Source: Pyrenopolyporus hunteri (Eukaryota; Ascomycota; Sordariomycetes; Xylariales; Hypoxylaceae). From it: a DNA stretch of 64,000 nt. The first letter of the stretch is position 1; each line of letters begins with the position of its first letter. Shown here piece after piece: positions 1-11,604 of the stretch. The stretch is taken from positions 124,001 through 188,000 of the forward strand of contig CADCXC010000044.1 in assembly GCA_902806595.1 (NCBI GenBank). Direction: 5' to 3'. The notes under the pieces were generated by a model, which had not been told where the DNA came from, did no database searches, and saw only the letters and a list, made by a program, of their open reading frames with translations. A program made the position numbers and the translations under genes.

Positions 1-45
1 GGATTTTATTTTATTTTTACTTTTCTTAGATGCTAACGTTGCCAG

Positions 46-2643
46 GGAAAATCTCTGTCTTTAATATGTGCTGCCCTCACTTGGTTGCGTAACCACAAGA
101 GGTCGAAGTTTGAGGACCTCGTTACCCAAGCCGCCAAGGAATTTAAAGACGAGCCAGATTGGATCGTCCATCAGATGTTGAAAAGGAAGCGAGAAGAGGT
201 AGTGAGGCAATGGGAAGAAAGGGAAGACCGCTTGAAGAAGATACGGGCGAAGGAAAAGTTGATGGAGGAAAGGGGCGCTAAGCGAAGGCGGCTAGAAGAC
301 GGTTATATTAATAAAAGTAACAAAACCACGGATGACGAAGATGAATGGCTTCTAGACGGAGGCCAGGACGAGAATTCGTCTCCAGGCGGTGACAATCCCT
401 CAGGACTCAGCAAGGAAACAAGGAATCTTATGGACAAGCTCGGTTTAGGGAGTCGTCAGATAAAACCAGAGGAAGACGAGACAAGCGAAAACGAGGTCAA
501 GGTACGTAAACTCATAAAATACGTCTGAAATGCATGGTGATTAATCAATTATAGATTTATTATGCGTCGCGAACGCATTCGCAGCTGACGCAGTTCATAT
601 CAGAGTTACGCCGGCCAACCTTTCCAACGTCGTTACCAGATTCCCTCCTCGGCGACAACCCGAGCGCGGAACCAGAGGGCATCAAGCACCTCCCGTTATC
701 TTCCCGTCAGCGACTTTGTATCAACCCAGCTGTCTCCCGACTCGGTTCCCTCGCGGCGATCAACGATCGTTGCACTGAGCTTCAACAGCCAAAGTCCAAG
801 GACAGGTGCCAGTTTGTGCCAAACACAGATAACATAAGCCTGACTCATCAGTTTCGTGACAATGCTCTTGCTACTCTTCCGGACATTGAGGACCTCTTCG
901 AACTTGGGAAGAAACTTCACGTATGTCCGTATTATGCGTCGAGAACCGCGGTGTCCGGTGCGGAGATCATTACGCTCCCCTACCCGTTGCTGTTACAGAA
1001 GACTGCCAGGGATGCCCTCGGAATTAAACTCGAAGGCAACGTTGTCATCGTCGACGAAGCCCATAACATAATGGACGCGGTCGCCAACGTGTACGCTTCT
1101 GAAGTCAGCCTCAGTGACTTGAGGAGGGCTCGGCAAATGCTCGGCGTATATGTGAAGAAGTTTGGGAAGAAATTGAAGGGCGAGAATCGTGTCATGGTTG
1201 CGCAAGTGGCCAGAGTTGTGGATGGCTTGAAAGATTGGCTGGAGAACGCATTGGGACAAAGAGTAAGGCCAACAGCTTTTTTCCTCTCTCCCCTTTTTTA
1301 TATAATACTAACGTATATTCCAGAGCGACCAGGGAATCGTCGACCCCAATGTTCTTTTAAGGTCCAAAGGGATCGATCAGATTAATATGTACAAGCTCAT
1401 ACAGTATATACAGGATTCGAAACTTGCGTATAAAATCGAAGGCTATGTCGCGCAGGCCGAATCCCAGGGTGCTGGTAACAGCTCGTCCACAATACGATCA
1501 ACTCCCGTTCTCCATATTCTGCTTTCGTTCCTCGTTTCCCTGAACAACCTTAGCTCCGAGGGCCGGATTTTCTATCACAGAATTACCCAGGATGATATGA
1601 AGTTGTCGTATCTCCTTCTTTCACCCACACATGCATTCTCCTCCATCGCATCGAGCGCGCGAGCAGTAATCCTTGCCGGCGGTACTATGTCGCCGTTTGA
1701 AGACTACACGGCACATCTTTTCCCAGACTTAGCAGAGAACAAGATTACGACCCTAAGCTGTGGTCACGTCATCCCATCCTCAAATCTCTGTGTCTGGACA
1801 TTGTCGTCCCCTAGGCCAAAAACCGACGCCAGGGGCGTAGAGTTTGAGTTTAGTTTTCAGAAACGCAGCGACAAGGCTATGATCCGCGAGCTGGGACTCG
1901 CGATCCTTAACATCTGCACAGTAGTTCCAGACGGCGTCGTCGTCTTCTTCCCTAGCTACGGATACCTCGACGAAGTGGTCTCCGTATGGAACGAGACTAG
2001 TGCAAGCCAACCTAAATCGGTGTGGGAGAAGCTTCATACCAAGAAAGCAGTGTTCCGCGAAGCGAAGGGAGGGTCAAGCGACGAAGTATTAGCGCAATAC
2101 AGCGAGGCGATACTCGGCGACGGGAATAAAGCCGAATCTAAATCCGCCTCTCCACCGACCGGAAACGGCGCCCTACTACTAAGCGTAGTTGGAGGGAAGA
2201 TGAGCGAGGGCATCAACTTCTCCGATCGCCTAGGCCGCTGCGTCGCTGTGGTCGGGCTGCCGTATCCAAACATCAATTCGCCGGATTGGAAGGCCAGGAT
2301 CGAGTACATCGAGTCAACAACACTCCAACGCCTACAGACAGCTAACCCATCCATATCGAAAAGCGAGGCCCTCGCGGGGGCGAGGCAGTCAGCGCGTGAC
2401 TTTTACGAGAACGCATGCATGCGCGCCGTGAACCAGAGTATCGGGCGTGCTATCCGGCATCGGAACGATTATGCAGCCATCGTGCTGGTCGACCGGCGAT
2501 TCGCGACAGACCGGATTAAGGGGAAGCTGCCTGGTTGGATCCGCGGCGGCCTAGTTGAGGGTAGTGAGAATGGGGGATTGGGACAGATGATGGGGAAACT
2601 CAGCAGCTTTTTTAGGGGCAAGAAAGTTCCCACCGACACGTAA
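46..2643 (+). CDS. CHL1: ATP-dependent DNA helicase CHL1 (DDX11/FANCJ-type), 3' part
   Basis: This is the 3' part of an XPD/FANCJ-type superfamily 2 helicase; the 5' end lies before the window. Exons read as 46-501, 555-1262 and 1324-2643. The window opens inside an intron (branch point TGCTAAC, acceptor at 44-45) that splits Walker A, so the first exon begins GKS. Then come a charged region (KRKREE...), the cysteines of the Fe-S domain (RLCIN, DRCTEL, DRCQF, HVCPYY), the DEAH box VDEAHN (1050-1067), and the C-terminal helicase motifs SEGINFSDRLGR and QSIGRAIRHRNDYA. Known role of the family: 5'-3' helicase needed for sister-chromatid cohesion and lagging-strand processing in the nucleus. Both internal introns (53 and 61 nt) keep the frame. 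CHL1 is preferred over RAD3 or FANCJ from the overall motif wording and the C-terminal end; this is by memory, not alignment. Confidence 0.9.
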
Positions 2644-3950
2644 GTTGTCTACGACAGCGAATCATATTCCATTAGAATCAATGGAACGAGTCGGCAATCG
2701 CCTACTTATTCCGTCCTGCGGGCCGAGATACCTGTTAATCTTAGAACTCTACCTATCTAGGCGCCTAGGTACCTACTAAGAAACCTAGAGGCTCAGGCTT
2801 AAATGGTCAATCTTAGACTGTAGGTAAAGAGCTCTTCCGGGAAGTGATGGTTGTATAGCTGACGAACGCTATGATGGCGCGTGGACTCACATTCATATGA
2901 ATCAGGGGCTGGTGAGGTTTTATTTTTGACGCTGTCGCTAAGCGCATCAGTCCCTTCCGCGGACGAAAGAAATTTAGACAACCAAGCGTCAAGATGCGAG
3001 CAAATTAAGGCCTCTCTCACAATTATCTCGACGTCGCTGCTATTCCATCCCATTTCATATGAGTCGAACACTAATACTTAGACGTATACTAGAAAAGCCC
3101 TAATACGGGCCGGGTATCGTTAGGACTACTAACCTCCTTGTAAGTATAGTGATTACCTAGGTGGGTAAGTATACGTCCATGAAAGTTTGTCGAGACAGCT
3201 TAATATTGACTAAGGCGGCAGCCGTACCTTTTTTAAGCCTCTCTAGCGACCGTAGTAGGACACATACGTTCTTGCGCCACTGACGAAGGTGTTGGGCTTG
3301 GTATCGAATACAATTACACCGTCGCCATATATCACCTTTGACCCGCCGCCCAACGAAGAAGAGACTCGTGCGGTTCGACAAGTTTGCAGACGTCTTCATA
3401 ATGTACTAGAATAGTAGACCGGTTCGGATTAACTACTCTATATTCCTCCTATGTCTCCTGAAGTCTTTCGGCTTGGCAACTGAATATGAGCGCTTGCCGG
3501 CCGTTATTGCCTAGTGGGATCAAGGAGAGAAGTACACCGAGACGTAGGCTGCGAAGAGAACGTTACACAGTATTACGAAGGGCGTAGTATGGCATATTGT
3601 TGCCCGATTTTTTATCACCTTGCATCAGACTTAGGTCATATTTCTGACGGTAGAACTATATGAATAATTCCATGACCGGTAATCTAATTCATAGGTATGG
3701 TTTGTTGATTAAGCTGAGGATCTTATATCAATGATGGATGGGTACTGAGGAAGACTCTGTACGGTAAGATTCCTGCTGCTTTTCGTAGCGCACTGAGACT
3801 AAAGACGGCGAGCTTGTTCGGGATGACCTCGACCTAAACAGAGCACAACACCGGAGAGCGACAGCAGGGGGAGCGTGTGATGGGGATTTTAGAGTGCTAT
3901 AAAATAATCTTTTAGGCTTTCCTATTATCTTTTTATTGTCACCTAATAGG

Positions 3951-4070
3951 TCCCTACCTAGGTACCTACCTATCTGAGTCCCACGCCCGCGCTCGGTGCA
4001 ATAGGTACCTACCTTACCCACTGTGGACACGTACCTAGGTAGGTACGTAGGTATATCTAGGTAGGTACCT
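3951..4070. repeat. Cluster of palindromic CCTAGGTAGGTACC-type motifs
   Basis: At least five overlapping copies or half-copies of CTACCTAGGTACCTACC and its reverse complement lie at 3954-3972, 4002-4015 and 4031-4070. The same motif recurs in intergenic DNA across the window (for example 7457-7478, 12037-12053, 20487-20505, 25213-25280, 58152-58170). It is AvrII/KpnI-palindromic and never falls inside a coding exon, apart from the stop codon of the NmrA-like gene. Confidence 0.75.
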
Positions 4071-4120
4071 GTAGCGGGGCAGGTACGGACCGTTAGGTAC
4101 CGATTAAATTAGGTACTGGG

Positions 4121-4138
4121 ACGCGTTCCGGATCGCGT
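4121..4138. promoter_or_regulatory. Paired MBF-type (MCB) elements upstream of thymidylate synthase
   Basis: A perfect MluI cell-cycle box ACGCGT lies at 4121-4126 and a second MBF-type core TCGCGT (ACGCGA on the other strand) at 4133-4138. They are about 150 nt before the thymidylate synthase ATG. In budding and fission yeast MBF drives G1/S transcription of DNA-synthesis genes through such boxes, and thymidylate synthase is a classic target. The role here is inferred from position and sequence. Confidence 0.6.
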
Positions 4139-4283
4139 CGCTCATAAATATTCTTTCCCTTCACTACAGCTGCCAATCCACGGCCCTCCGTCACCGTCAC
4201 TATTCCGACCGCCGACTAGACCCTTCAATATACCTAAGGCCAGAGAAATCGGAGACGTTTCTGGAGAAAAGTTTGGTACCGGA

Positions 4284-5348
4284 ATGGCATCCCCACCACG
4301 ACATGAGGAATACCAATACCTCGATCTCGTACAGGAGATTTTAGACCACGGAGAGCGTAGACCAGACCGGTAAGTTGCAGCTTCGGATCCGAGAGTTATC
4401 CCCCCAAACAGTTGTGATGGCTATGTACGAAGAAAAGATCAAAAATCCTAACCTGAAAATCCTCTTCGTCGCAGAACGGGTACGGGGACCTACTCCATCT
4501 TCGCGCCCCGACCGCTCAAGTTCAGCCTCAACGACAACGGCAAGCCGATCCTGCCGCTCCTCACAACGAAGCGCGTATTCCTGCGTGCCGTTATCGCAGA
4601 ATTGCTCTGGTTTATCGAGGGCAACACCTCGTCCACGGCGCTTAGCGCCCAAGACGTCAAGATCTGGGACGGCAACGGGTCGCGCGAGTTCCTCGACAAC
4701 CTGGGCTTGAAGGACCGCGAAGTCGGCGACCTAGGTCCCGTCTACGGGTTCCAGTGGCGTCACTTCGGCGCCGAGTACGTCGACGCACGCACCGACTACA
4801 CCGGCCAGGGCGTGGACCAGCTGGCCGAGGTCGTCCACAAGCTGCGGACCAACCCTTACGACCGCCGCATGATCCTCTCCGCCTGGAACCCGGCCGACCT
4901 GAAGAAGATGGTGCTGCCGCCCTGCCACATGTTCGCGCAGTTCTACGTCTCGTTTCCGCGACGGGGGAGAGAGGCGGAGAGCAATGGGGAGGAAACCAAG
5001 AGCGAGGATAAGCCCAAGGGCCACCTCCACTGCCAGCTGTACCAGCGGTCTTGCGACATGGGCCTCGGAGTGCCCTTCAACATCGCGAGCTACGCGCTGC
5101 TGACGCACATGCTGGCTCACGTCTGCGACTTGGTCCCCGGCAGCCTGACCCACGTCATGGGCGACGCTCACGTCTACGTCGACCACGTCGATGCCCTGAA
5201 GGTACAGCTAGAGCGCGAGCCGCGACCATTCCCGGACCTCCAGATCCGCCGGGAGAAAGGCGGCTCAATTGACGGTTGGAAGGTGGAGGATATCGCGGTC
5301 CTGAACTACGAGCCTCACAAGACGATCCCGATGAAGATGTCCGTATGA
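4284..5348 (+). CDS. Thymidylate synthase
   Basis: Makes dTMP from dUMP with methylene-tetrahydrofolate; cytosolic/nuclear pyrimidine pathway. Two exons, 4284-4369 and 4475-5348, join in phase 2 (CG|A, Arg29) and give 319 residues, the usual fungal length. The ATG at 4284 opens MASPPRHEEYQYLDLVQEIL, typical of the family N-terminus, and the splice restores DRTGTGTYSIFAP, the substrate-arginine loop region. The catalytic cysteine is in LPPCHMF (about Cys179); the dUMP-binding QRSCDMGLGVPFN and the C-terminal YEPHKTIPMKMSV are intact. A short hydrophilic insertion (REAESNGEETKSEDKPKG) interrupts the strand before HLHCQLYQRS, as in other fungal enzymes. The 105-nt intron has a CCTAAC branch point. 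The second exon is markedly GC-rich at third positions. MBF-type boxes lie upstream. Confidence 0.97.
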
Positions 5349-6128
5349 CCTAGGAGATGATGTCCGGGCCCAGAATTATTTCTGATATTACACATGTGAT
5401 TCGGCGTCAGACTTGCCGAGTATAGACGTGAGGCTAAAATAAGGCCGCGGCATGATAATGAATGCACATTAGGGAACGACACCGAGCGACTAAAACGGCC
5501 GTGGAACATCTCAGAGGTCAATTCTTAACGTAGATACAACGGAGGAATATGGCTGTCTTAGAGCCTAGAAGGTTACGTGGTAACTTCATGCTATGTTAGA
5601 GCATAGCAGCGGAATGGTGCTAGTCGTACTACATAGACGAGACGAAAGAGACGAATACCGGTGCCATCTATACGATGATGATGGGTGTGAATGATGTAAG
5701 TGGACATTAAAACAAATACTTGTCTTTTTTCTTGCTATTTTCCACTCGTATCAGTTCTTTGGTTGCCCATGGAATCTGGCTGTCCTGGGTATCTTCGGTG
5801 TCCAAACAAGTTCTAAATATTTGTTATCAACACTAATTTTATTTGCGAGCGAAGTCTTGATTTCCTCCTCTTGCTTGGAGTTGCGATCATCACGGATTGT
5901 ACAATACAGTACCATCAGCTTTTACATTTGACGCCCCTGAACATAACCCACTTTTCCTATCAATCAGGAAGCTAACGCAATATAAAAGCGCTCTGCTCTC
6001 CCTATACAACTAGGTCACTTGCCACATCCCGATCGCGTCGCCCAGGATGAACATCCGTTTCTCACTATTTCCTGCCTGGTACCTTTCATAAACAAACAAC
6101 AGTATAGTTCAACGTCAAAGCCTCTGCA
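5349..6128. other. Intergenic; promoter of the LRR-like gene at the right end
   Basis: No coding region is supported. The right end carries a TATA box and a C/T-rich leader for the following gene. Confidence 0.6.
5981..5988 (+). promoter_or_regulatory. TATA box (TATAAAAG)
   Basis: A consensus TATAAAAG stands 148 nt before the ATG at 6129, followed by a pyrimidine-rich stretch (gctctccctatac) suitable as a fungal transcription start region. Confidence 0.5.
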
Positions 6129-7436
6129 ATGTCAGACGAAGGGTTGAATGTCTCCGCCCTGGCAGATATCGCCGAAGAGCAGCCAGAGAACTTACAAGCT
6201 TACGCCGATAAAGTCGTACGCCTCAACTTTCTCCCGGACGACCTTTCTAAACACACGCTATTCCGAGGAGTAAAATTCTCCAATCTAGAAAGCCTTACGC
6301 TGGACGCATCAAACAAAAACGACGCGGAATCGCTGAAACCATATCTCCAACCCAATCTGAAGCAACTGATCTACTACGGGGGACCTATCTCGGATGTGTT
6401 CCTGGATACGCTGCTGGTATGTGATATGCCGTATCCCGTGCGTGCGGTGCTTGTAGAGGCATCTTGTTAAGTGTAATAGGTCTTCTGTCCGCAGCTCGAG
6501 GAGTTACTCATCGACAACCCGCGCGATCTCATCTCCCCTGAAGCCGTTATTAGGTTCCTCGACGGCGCTAAGCGTCTGAAGCGGCTATCATTGATGTACG
6601 GTATGAAGCAGGCTGTCACCGACTCCGTCGTCGTAGCTATTGCCACGAAGCCCGGTCTTGAGGTTGCCAGGTTCCTGAAGCCTATTACCGCGGATCTGGT
6701 CTCGAGGGCAGTTAGGGAAAAGAACCGATGGGGCTTTGGGAGTAACCTTTTCCCGCACCTCCGCACACTGACGTGCGTTTGCGAGCCTGATGGGCTCGCA
6801 GGGCTATCGCCGCATTTATCCCGGCTCATCGATTTAGACGTAGCTATCGTACATCAAGGCATCCCCTCGACCGAAGTACAAACCCTCGTTATGGACGTTA
6901 TTGGCACGCATTATCCGAACCTACGTGTCCTGAAGTTAAAATGCACGGGCACTGGCGAAGTACTGATGCAACCGCAGGCACTCGTCAGACTCGCACAGCG
7001 GCTTAGCCAGTTAGAAGAGCTGCACATCTTCGGCAAAGTGAAAGCTCCAGGCTTCGAGGACGCCCATTTCAGCGGCGTTGTTCAGGCCCTGCCGCACTTG
7101 AGAAGTCTAAAATTATTATTTGAATGCTATCTCACCGAGTACGCATTAATATCGGTCGCCAAGAATTGCGGGACGACGCTTGTCGAGCTTGAGATCGAGG
7201 GTTACTACGATCTCCGGAATCTGACAGGAAAAGATATTCTGTTCTCTGAGCTATCGTCGCTAGAGGTCGGGGAACTTGTACGACCGCCGCATCCTATAGG
7301 CTATATGGCGCCGCAAACGGCTGCGAATATCGCGTCGCTTCTAAAGAGCATCGCACCCAAGCTGGAGTATTTAGATACGATGAGATATACCACCTTTGGC
7401 AGCATTGTCTGCAAAAAGTTTCGCTCGCTGGTGTAA
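6129..7436 (+). CDS. Leucine-rich-repeat-like protein of unknown function
   Basis: Two exons, 6129-6416 and 6495-7436, join in phase 0 and give 409 residues. The splice links FLDTLL to LEELLIDNP, in register with the leucine pattern; the 78-nt intron ends gtccgcag. The protein shows irregular LRR-like repeats of about 25-30 residues: FSNLESLTLD, NLKQLIYYG, LEELLIDN, LKRLSLMYG, FPHLRTLTCV, LSRLIDLDVA, YPNLRVLKLK, LSQLEELHIFG, LPHLRSLKLLF, LVELEIEGYYD and LEYLDTM. No F-box is recognisable at the N-terminus and there is no signal peptide, so it is probably intracellular. Such proteins are common and variable in filamentous fungi, often F-box-related adaptors, but nothing here proves that role. 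A TATA box precedes it. Confidence 0.75.
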
Positions 7437-8551
7437 GAAGGTAGACGGGGGTTCACACCTAGGTACTTACCTAGGTAGAATGCCTGTAGATACTGCTACG
7501 GGAGGAAACTTCTCTCCCCAACCACCGACCGCCTGATCGGATGTCTTTCTCTACGTGGCGAGCTTTCGCGTTAAGAACGCCGTTGGGAAAACTGACGCCG
7601 TCGAAGCTCAGAAGACTACGAGTAACTTCCACGCGATCTATTTATACATCACTCAATCAATTCCAGATGTTAAGAATCAAAGTGCAATTGAGGACATTTA
7701 GGGGCTTTTGGTAAATCGGTATACAGACATGATCTTGGTGAGTTATCAGACTTTGGAAAGGGCCAAAGTAGTAAATTTCAATCCTATTTTCGATCCCATC
7801 TACGCGTAACTTCAGCCGCGAAATCAAGCAAGTATTCCAGAATGACCAACTTTACGTATACAACATTAGCATGAAACCTAAGAAGGCCAATACCGAGGCG
7901 TGTCTATAGGCGATACCCTACAAATTACTGAGGACGTCGACTTTCGCATTGATTCCATCACGTAGCCGTCCTTTCAGGATGCCAGGAGCGTAAACCCTGG
8001 TCTTACTCCTCGGTAGGCTGGGGTAATAGAAGTTCGGCCGACCCCCGAGACCCCGCCGCGGAGCCGAAAGGAAGAAAGCGAGTCTCGGATTGTCGGGCTA
8101 ACTCACCACCGCATTGCCTTTGCCTGAGAGCGTAAGATTCAGAGGATCCTCTCCCAAAGGACGGCCTAGGATTATTCTTAACAGGTGGCTGTCTAGGACT
8201 TGGCTCGGGCGAATAGTTGTAAGTAGAGACGGAAGGCCTTTGACGTCGCCCATGTCTCACGTCAGCTGTTGTTGGATCCGTCCGTTAATGCTTCTCGTCT
8301 CCGACAGCCGCAGAGTGCGATGCCTGTCTAGGACGGTGGCTATACGATTTTGCAAATTAGACCGCGTAGTGAATTCATTAGGAGAACCGTATGTGACGAT
8401 GAATATTTAATGATGAGCCTCCGACTCTCCTCCAGCAGTACGAATACCTCCATCATCACCATTCTCTCTCCATAGCAATCTATCCAACGGCTATCATATC
8501 ATCTCCAATAACATCCAATCCCCCTCGACAACCAAACGCGCATCTTAAACC
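7437..8551. other. Intergenic; nothing coding supported
   Basis: About 1.1 kb. It has one inverted motif ACCTAGGTACTTACCTAGGT (7457-7476) directly after the LRR-like gene. Overlapping short frames on both strands near 8003-8410 have no recognisable homology. The last 130 nt are C/T-rich and A/C-rich leader sequence for the ABM-fold gene. Confidence 0.5.
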
Positions 8552-9211
8552 ATGGCTCCCGTAACCCTCTTCATCTCCACGACCCTCAACCCCGGCGTCA
8601 GCGTCGACTCCCTCCACGACACCCTCAAGATCATCAAGGAGCAACCGGGGAACCAGGCGGTGCGCGTGGGCGCGACGCACGAGGACGCCGCGCAGGCGCG
8701 CCTGTTCGTCGACTGGGACTCGCTGGACTCGAACCTCGCGTTCCGGGGCAAGGAGGCGTTCGGCGCGTTCGTCGGCGCGCTGAAGGAGCGCGTGGCCAGG
8801 CCGCCGACCGTCTTCCACGCCGAGCTGAGCCCGTACCCGCCCGCGGTGCTGGACAACGACGGCGGCAAGGGCCAGTCGCCCGTCGCGCACGTCCTGCTCG
8901 GGTACTTCGCGCCCGACGTCGACGCGTCGGCCACCCTGGCCAAGGTCCAGGGCTACGTGTCGCTGCTGACGGCCGCGGGCTTCGACGGCCTGACGGGCGA
9001 CTGGGCCACCGGCTGGTCCGTCGAGAAGGACGTCGAGTATAAGGGCGAGAAGACCCGCGTCCTGGTCGCCGTCATGGGCTGGAAGAGCGTCGAGGCCCAC
9101 CAGGTGGTCCGCGCCACGGACGAATTCAAGGCCCTGGTCGCCGAGTTCGAGGCTTCCTTGGAGGGCCTCAAGGGCTTCGAGACCGCCCACGTTACTACTA
9201 AGTCTCTATAA
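8552..9211 (+). CDS. ABM-fold (dimeric alpha/beta barrel) protein
   Basis: Single exon, 219 residues, start in a strong context (aaaccATGG). The sequence looks like two tandem antibiotic-biosynthesis-monooxygenase-like (ABM, ferredoxin-like) halves. The first covers about residues 1-100 (MAPVTLFISTTL..., with VDWDSLDSNLAFRGKEAF), the second about 105-215 (HVLLGYFAPDVD..., with VMGWKSVEAHQVVRATDEF). In each half a beta strand opens and a W-(D/K)-S-(L/V)-(D/E) helix start follows late. No signal peptide or membrane segment is seen. Fungal members are mostly uncharacterised; some are heme- or quinone-related monooxygenases, but no catalytic residue can be assigned. Third positions are extremely GC-rich compared with the flanking DNA. 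Fold call moderate, function unknown. Confidence 0.75.
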   Translation: MAPVTLFISTTLNPGVSVDSLHDTLKIIKEQPGNQAVRVGATHEDAAQARLFVDWDSLDSNLAFRGKEAFGAFVGALKERVARPPTVFHAELSPYPPAVLDNDGGKGQSPVAHVLLGYFAPDVDASATLAKVQGYVSLLTAAGFDGLTGDWATGWSVEKDVEYKGEKTRVLVAVMGWKSVEAHQVVRATDEFKALVAEFEASLEGLKGFETAHVTTKSL

Positions 9212-9479
9212 GGGAGAAGCGCCTAGCTTGGATTGATGATTGGGGGGGTTCTCTTGTTAGTGTTTTAGGGATATAGACGTACGAGATTAGCCTGGTCGCG
9301 AAAAAGCCTGTAGATGCGGATAGCGATGATTCACGAAAGAGAAGTTCTTTATTCTTGCGACCTGTTTGTCGATAGGGTATATTTATCTCGTGATAATAAC
9401 GCCTTCTAGTTAGACTGAGCTAAAAGGACAATGATGATTATCATTCCGATTAACCGAATATGACAAGACCTATCAAATA

Positions 9480-11604
9480 TTAGAGGGCCTTTGAATCGGA
9501 TTCTTCTTTCGAGCTTGCCTCCTTCGTCCCCACCTCTTCGTCCAGAGACTGCCCCCTCACCACACCTACGCCGTTCTCCGCCATTTCCGACTTCAGGATC
9601 GGGGGACCAGAGAAGTGCTTTCGGCCCCAGGTAAAATACCACACGATGCTAATCGTCGCGAAACCCGCAAATACCACGCTGGCGTAGTTCATGGTGGAAG
9701 CATCCAGCCCGGTGAGATTGGTGGGCATGCAGAAGAGGAAGATGGCGAGGACGATCCATAGGAGAGTGGTAATGTTAATAGCGAAGCCAAACCGGCCGAG
9801 CGAATAGGATGCATGTTCCAGCTGCTTCCGGCCGCGTACGACGGAGACCAGGATCGGCAAGCCGTATGACGTCGAGAGACATATCGTGGCAACTCCGGTG
9901 AAGCTGCCGAAGGCCGCCGAGGAACCAAAGTAGATAAGGCCCAGCAGACAATCCACTATTGCCGATAAGGTGAGGGCCAGCAGCGGGATATCGAATCGCT
10001 TGTCGACTTTGCTCCAGAGAGTCGAACCGGGAATTGCACCGTCGCGAGCAAAGGCATAGGTGCAACGGCTCGATGCTGTCAATGCGCCAACGCCGGCGAA
10101 CAGCCAAATACCTAAAATCAGGAACAGCAACCCGAAGCCTCCTCCGGCGCTGCCAGTTGCCGTCTTGAAAATTAAGCCCACCGGCTGGCCGTTTGCGACT
10201 TCGAGCAGCGTTTGTACTTCCGGTAGTACGAAGAGGATCGGGATCAGGTAGATTAGGCCGGTAACACCAGCCGCCACAACAGACACTGCATAGTTAGCCA
10301 GGGATGAGCAAACGTAGCCGACCGAAAGCCACAAGGTCGTATTGGATTTGCGGGCGCTGTGACACCAAAGGGGGTCGGATGGACGATCCACGCCCTGAGC
10401 GGAGCAAGCTTTTTGTGGAGAGGGGGGAAAAGGGGCAAGATGGAAAGGGTTCAGGTTACATAGTGCGAAAACTAACAATATGTTGAAAGAATACTCACAA
10501 ACTATAGCCCTGGGAACTTCCCGTTCAGGTGCCTGCACCTCCTCACACATAGCTGCGACCATGCCGTAGCCCGTTAGCACGTACGCGGGTTGTAGTAAAC
10601 CGACGAAGAACGACCAGCCGACCGGCCAGCCCGAGGCGGAAGCGTCGTAGTGCGCGAACACGAACTCGCCGCTCCTCTTACTGGGCGACATGACCAGGAG
10701 AACGATCAGGATGATGAAGATGGAGGCGGCCGTCCAGTAGATGCAGATGGTGTTGATGAGATCTAGGTACTTGGAGCCGAAGATGTTGATCAAGTAGCAC
10801 ACGAGCATGACGGCCCAAAACATAAGGATGGTCTGCCATTCGTTCGCGACGAATTCCTCGTTCCATAGCGAAATGGCGCTGAGGATCAACTGTGCGCCGC
10901 CGAAGTTGATGGAGAGTGTGACGGTCCAGTTCCCAACCAGGGTGAGCCAGCCGGTAATCCAGCTAGAGATAGGCGCCCAGCGAGGCGACGATAGCAGGGC
11001 AGCCCAGTAGTAGACGCCACCGGCGGTAGGATACACAGAGCATATCTCGGCTAGCGAAGCGGCGATAGCGGTGGAGAGGAGCGAGAGCAGCACCCAACCC
11101 CAGATGATGGTGACGGATTGGCCGTTCGATAGCGAGATATAAAACGTGGTACTGAGACCATAAGGCACCGCCATCTAGGTAATTAGGTGTACGTCAGTTA
11201 CATGTCTACCTAGATAGATACTGATCATCCAATTTACGTAGGTACATGGGTGTGTGAGACAATTGGAATCTGGAGCGCGTGAGGCGTTGCATGCATCCGA
11301 ATAGGAATGAGACATTGAAGAGGTATCAACCCTAGGACAGCTGAATGGGATATCTCATTAATACGTACTATATACAAAGCTATTAGTTCGTATGCACTTA
11401 TACTACATACAGGTACGTATGTGACAATGTTAAATATAACATACCAATAGCAAAGGATAGGCCGAGCACCGAGAGCATGCTCAAGCTTCGAGGCAACTCG
11501 GCCTTGTACCCCATCTTAGCGAGCGCGTCATCCGCAGCCGTGGCCGTAGCCGTCGCCTCGCCGGACTTGCGCCGGACGACGCCGGTAACAGATTCCCTCC
11601 TCAT
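9480..11604 (-). CDS. APC-superfamily amino acid/GABA/choline-type permease
   Basis: A twelve-TM-type plasma membrane transporter of the fungal APC (ACT/UGA4-like) family, about 546 residues. Exon 1 is about 11604-11446, exon 2 11174-10499, exon 3 10285-9480. The N-terminus carries the family signature LGLSFAI|MAVPYGLSTTFYISL, then GWVLLSLLSTAIAASLAEICSVYPTAGGVYYW (shown here only as a signature region), EEVQAPEREVPRAIV and LSVVAAGVTGLIYLIPILFV. Intron 2 (10286-10498, 213 nt, GTGAGT...GCTAAC...GCAG) rejoins perfectly as AIV-L-SVVAAG. Intron 1 does not: the GTATGT donor at 11444 leaves one extra G after ATT, while the only good acceptor (before 11174) needs phase 0. So the model carries a one-base mismatch: sequence error, unusual splice or a damaged allele. 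The substrate is not predictable from sequence. Confidence 0.85.

Larger units (their letters stand above)
2644..4283. other. Intergenic between CHL1 and thymidylate synthase
   Basis: About 1.6 kb with only short random reading frames on both strands. It holds copies of the CCTAGGTAGGTACC-type motif (near 2761, and densely at 3951-4070) and, near its right end, the thymidylate synthase promoter. I see no RNA gene. Confidence 0.6.

Noticed and set aside
8003..8410. Overlapping short frames upstream of the ABM-fold gene
   Set aside because: No homology, no start or splice context, opposite strands both open by chance.
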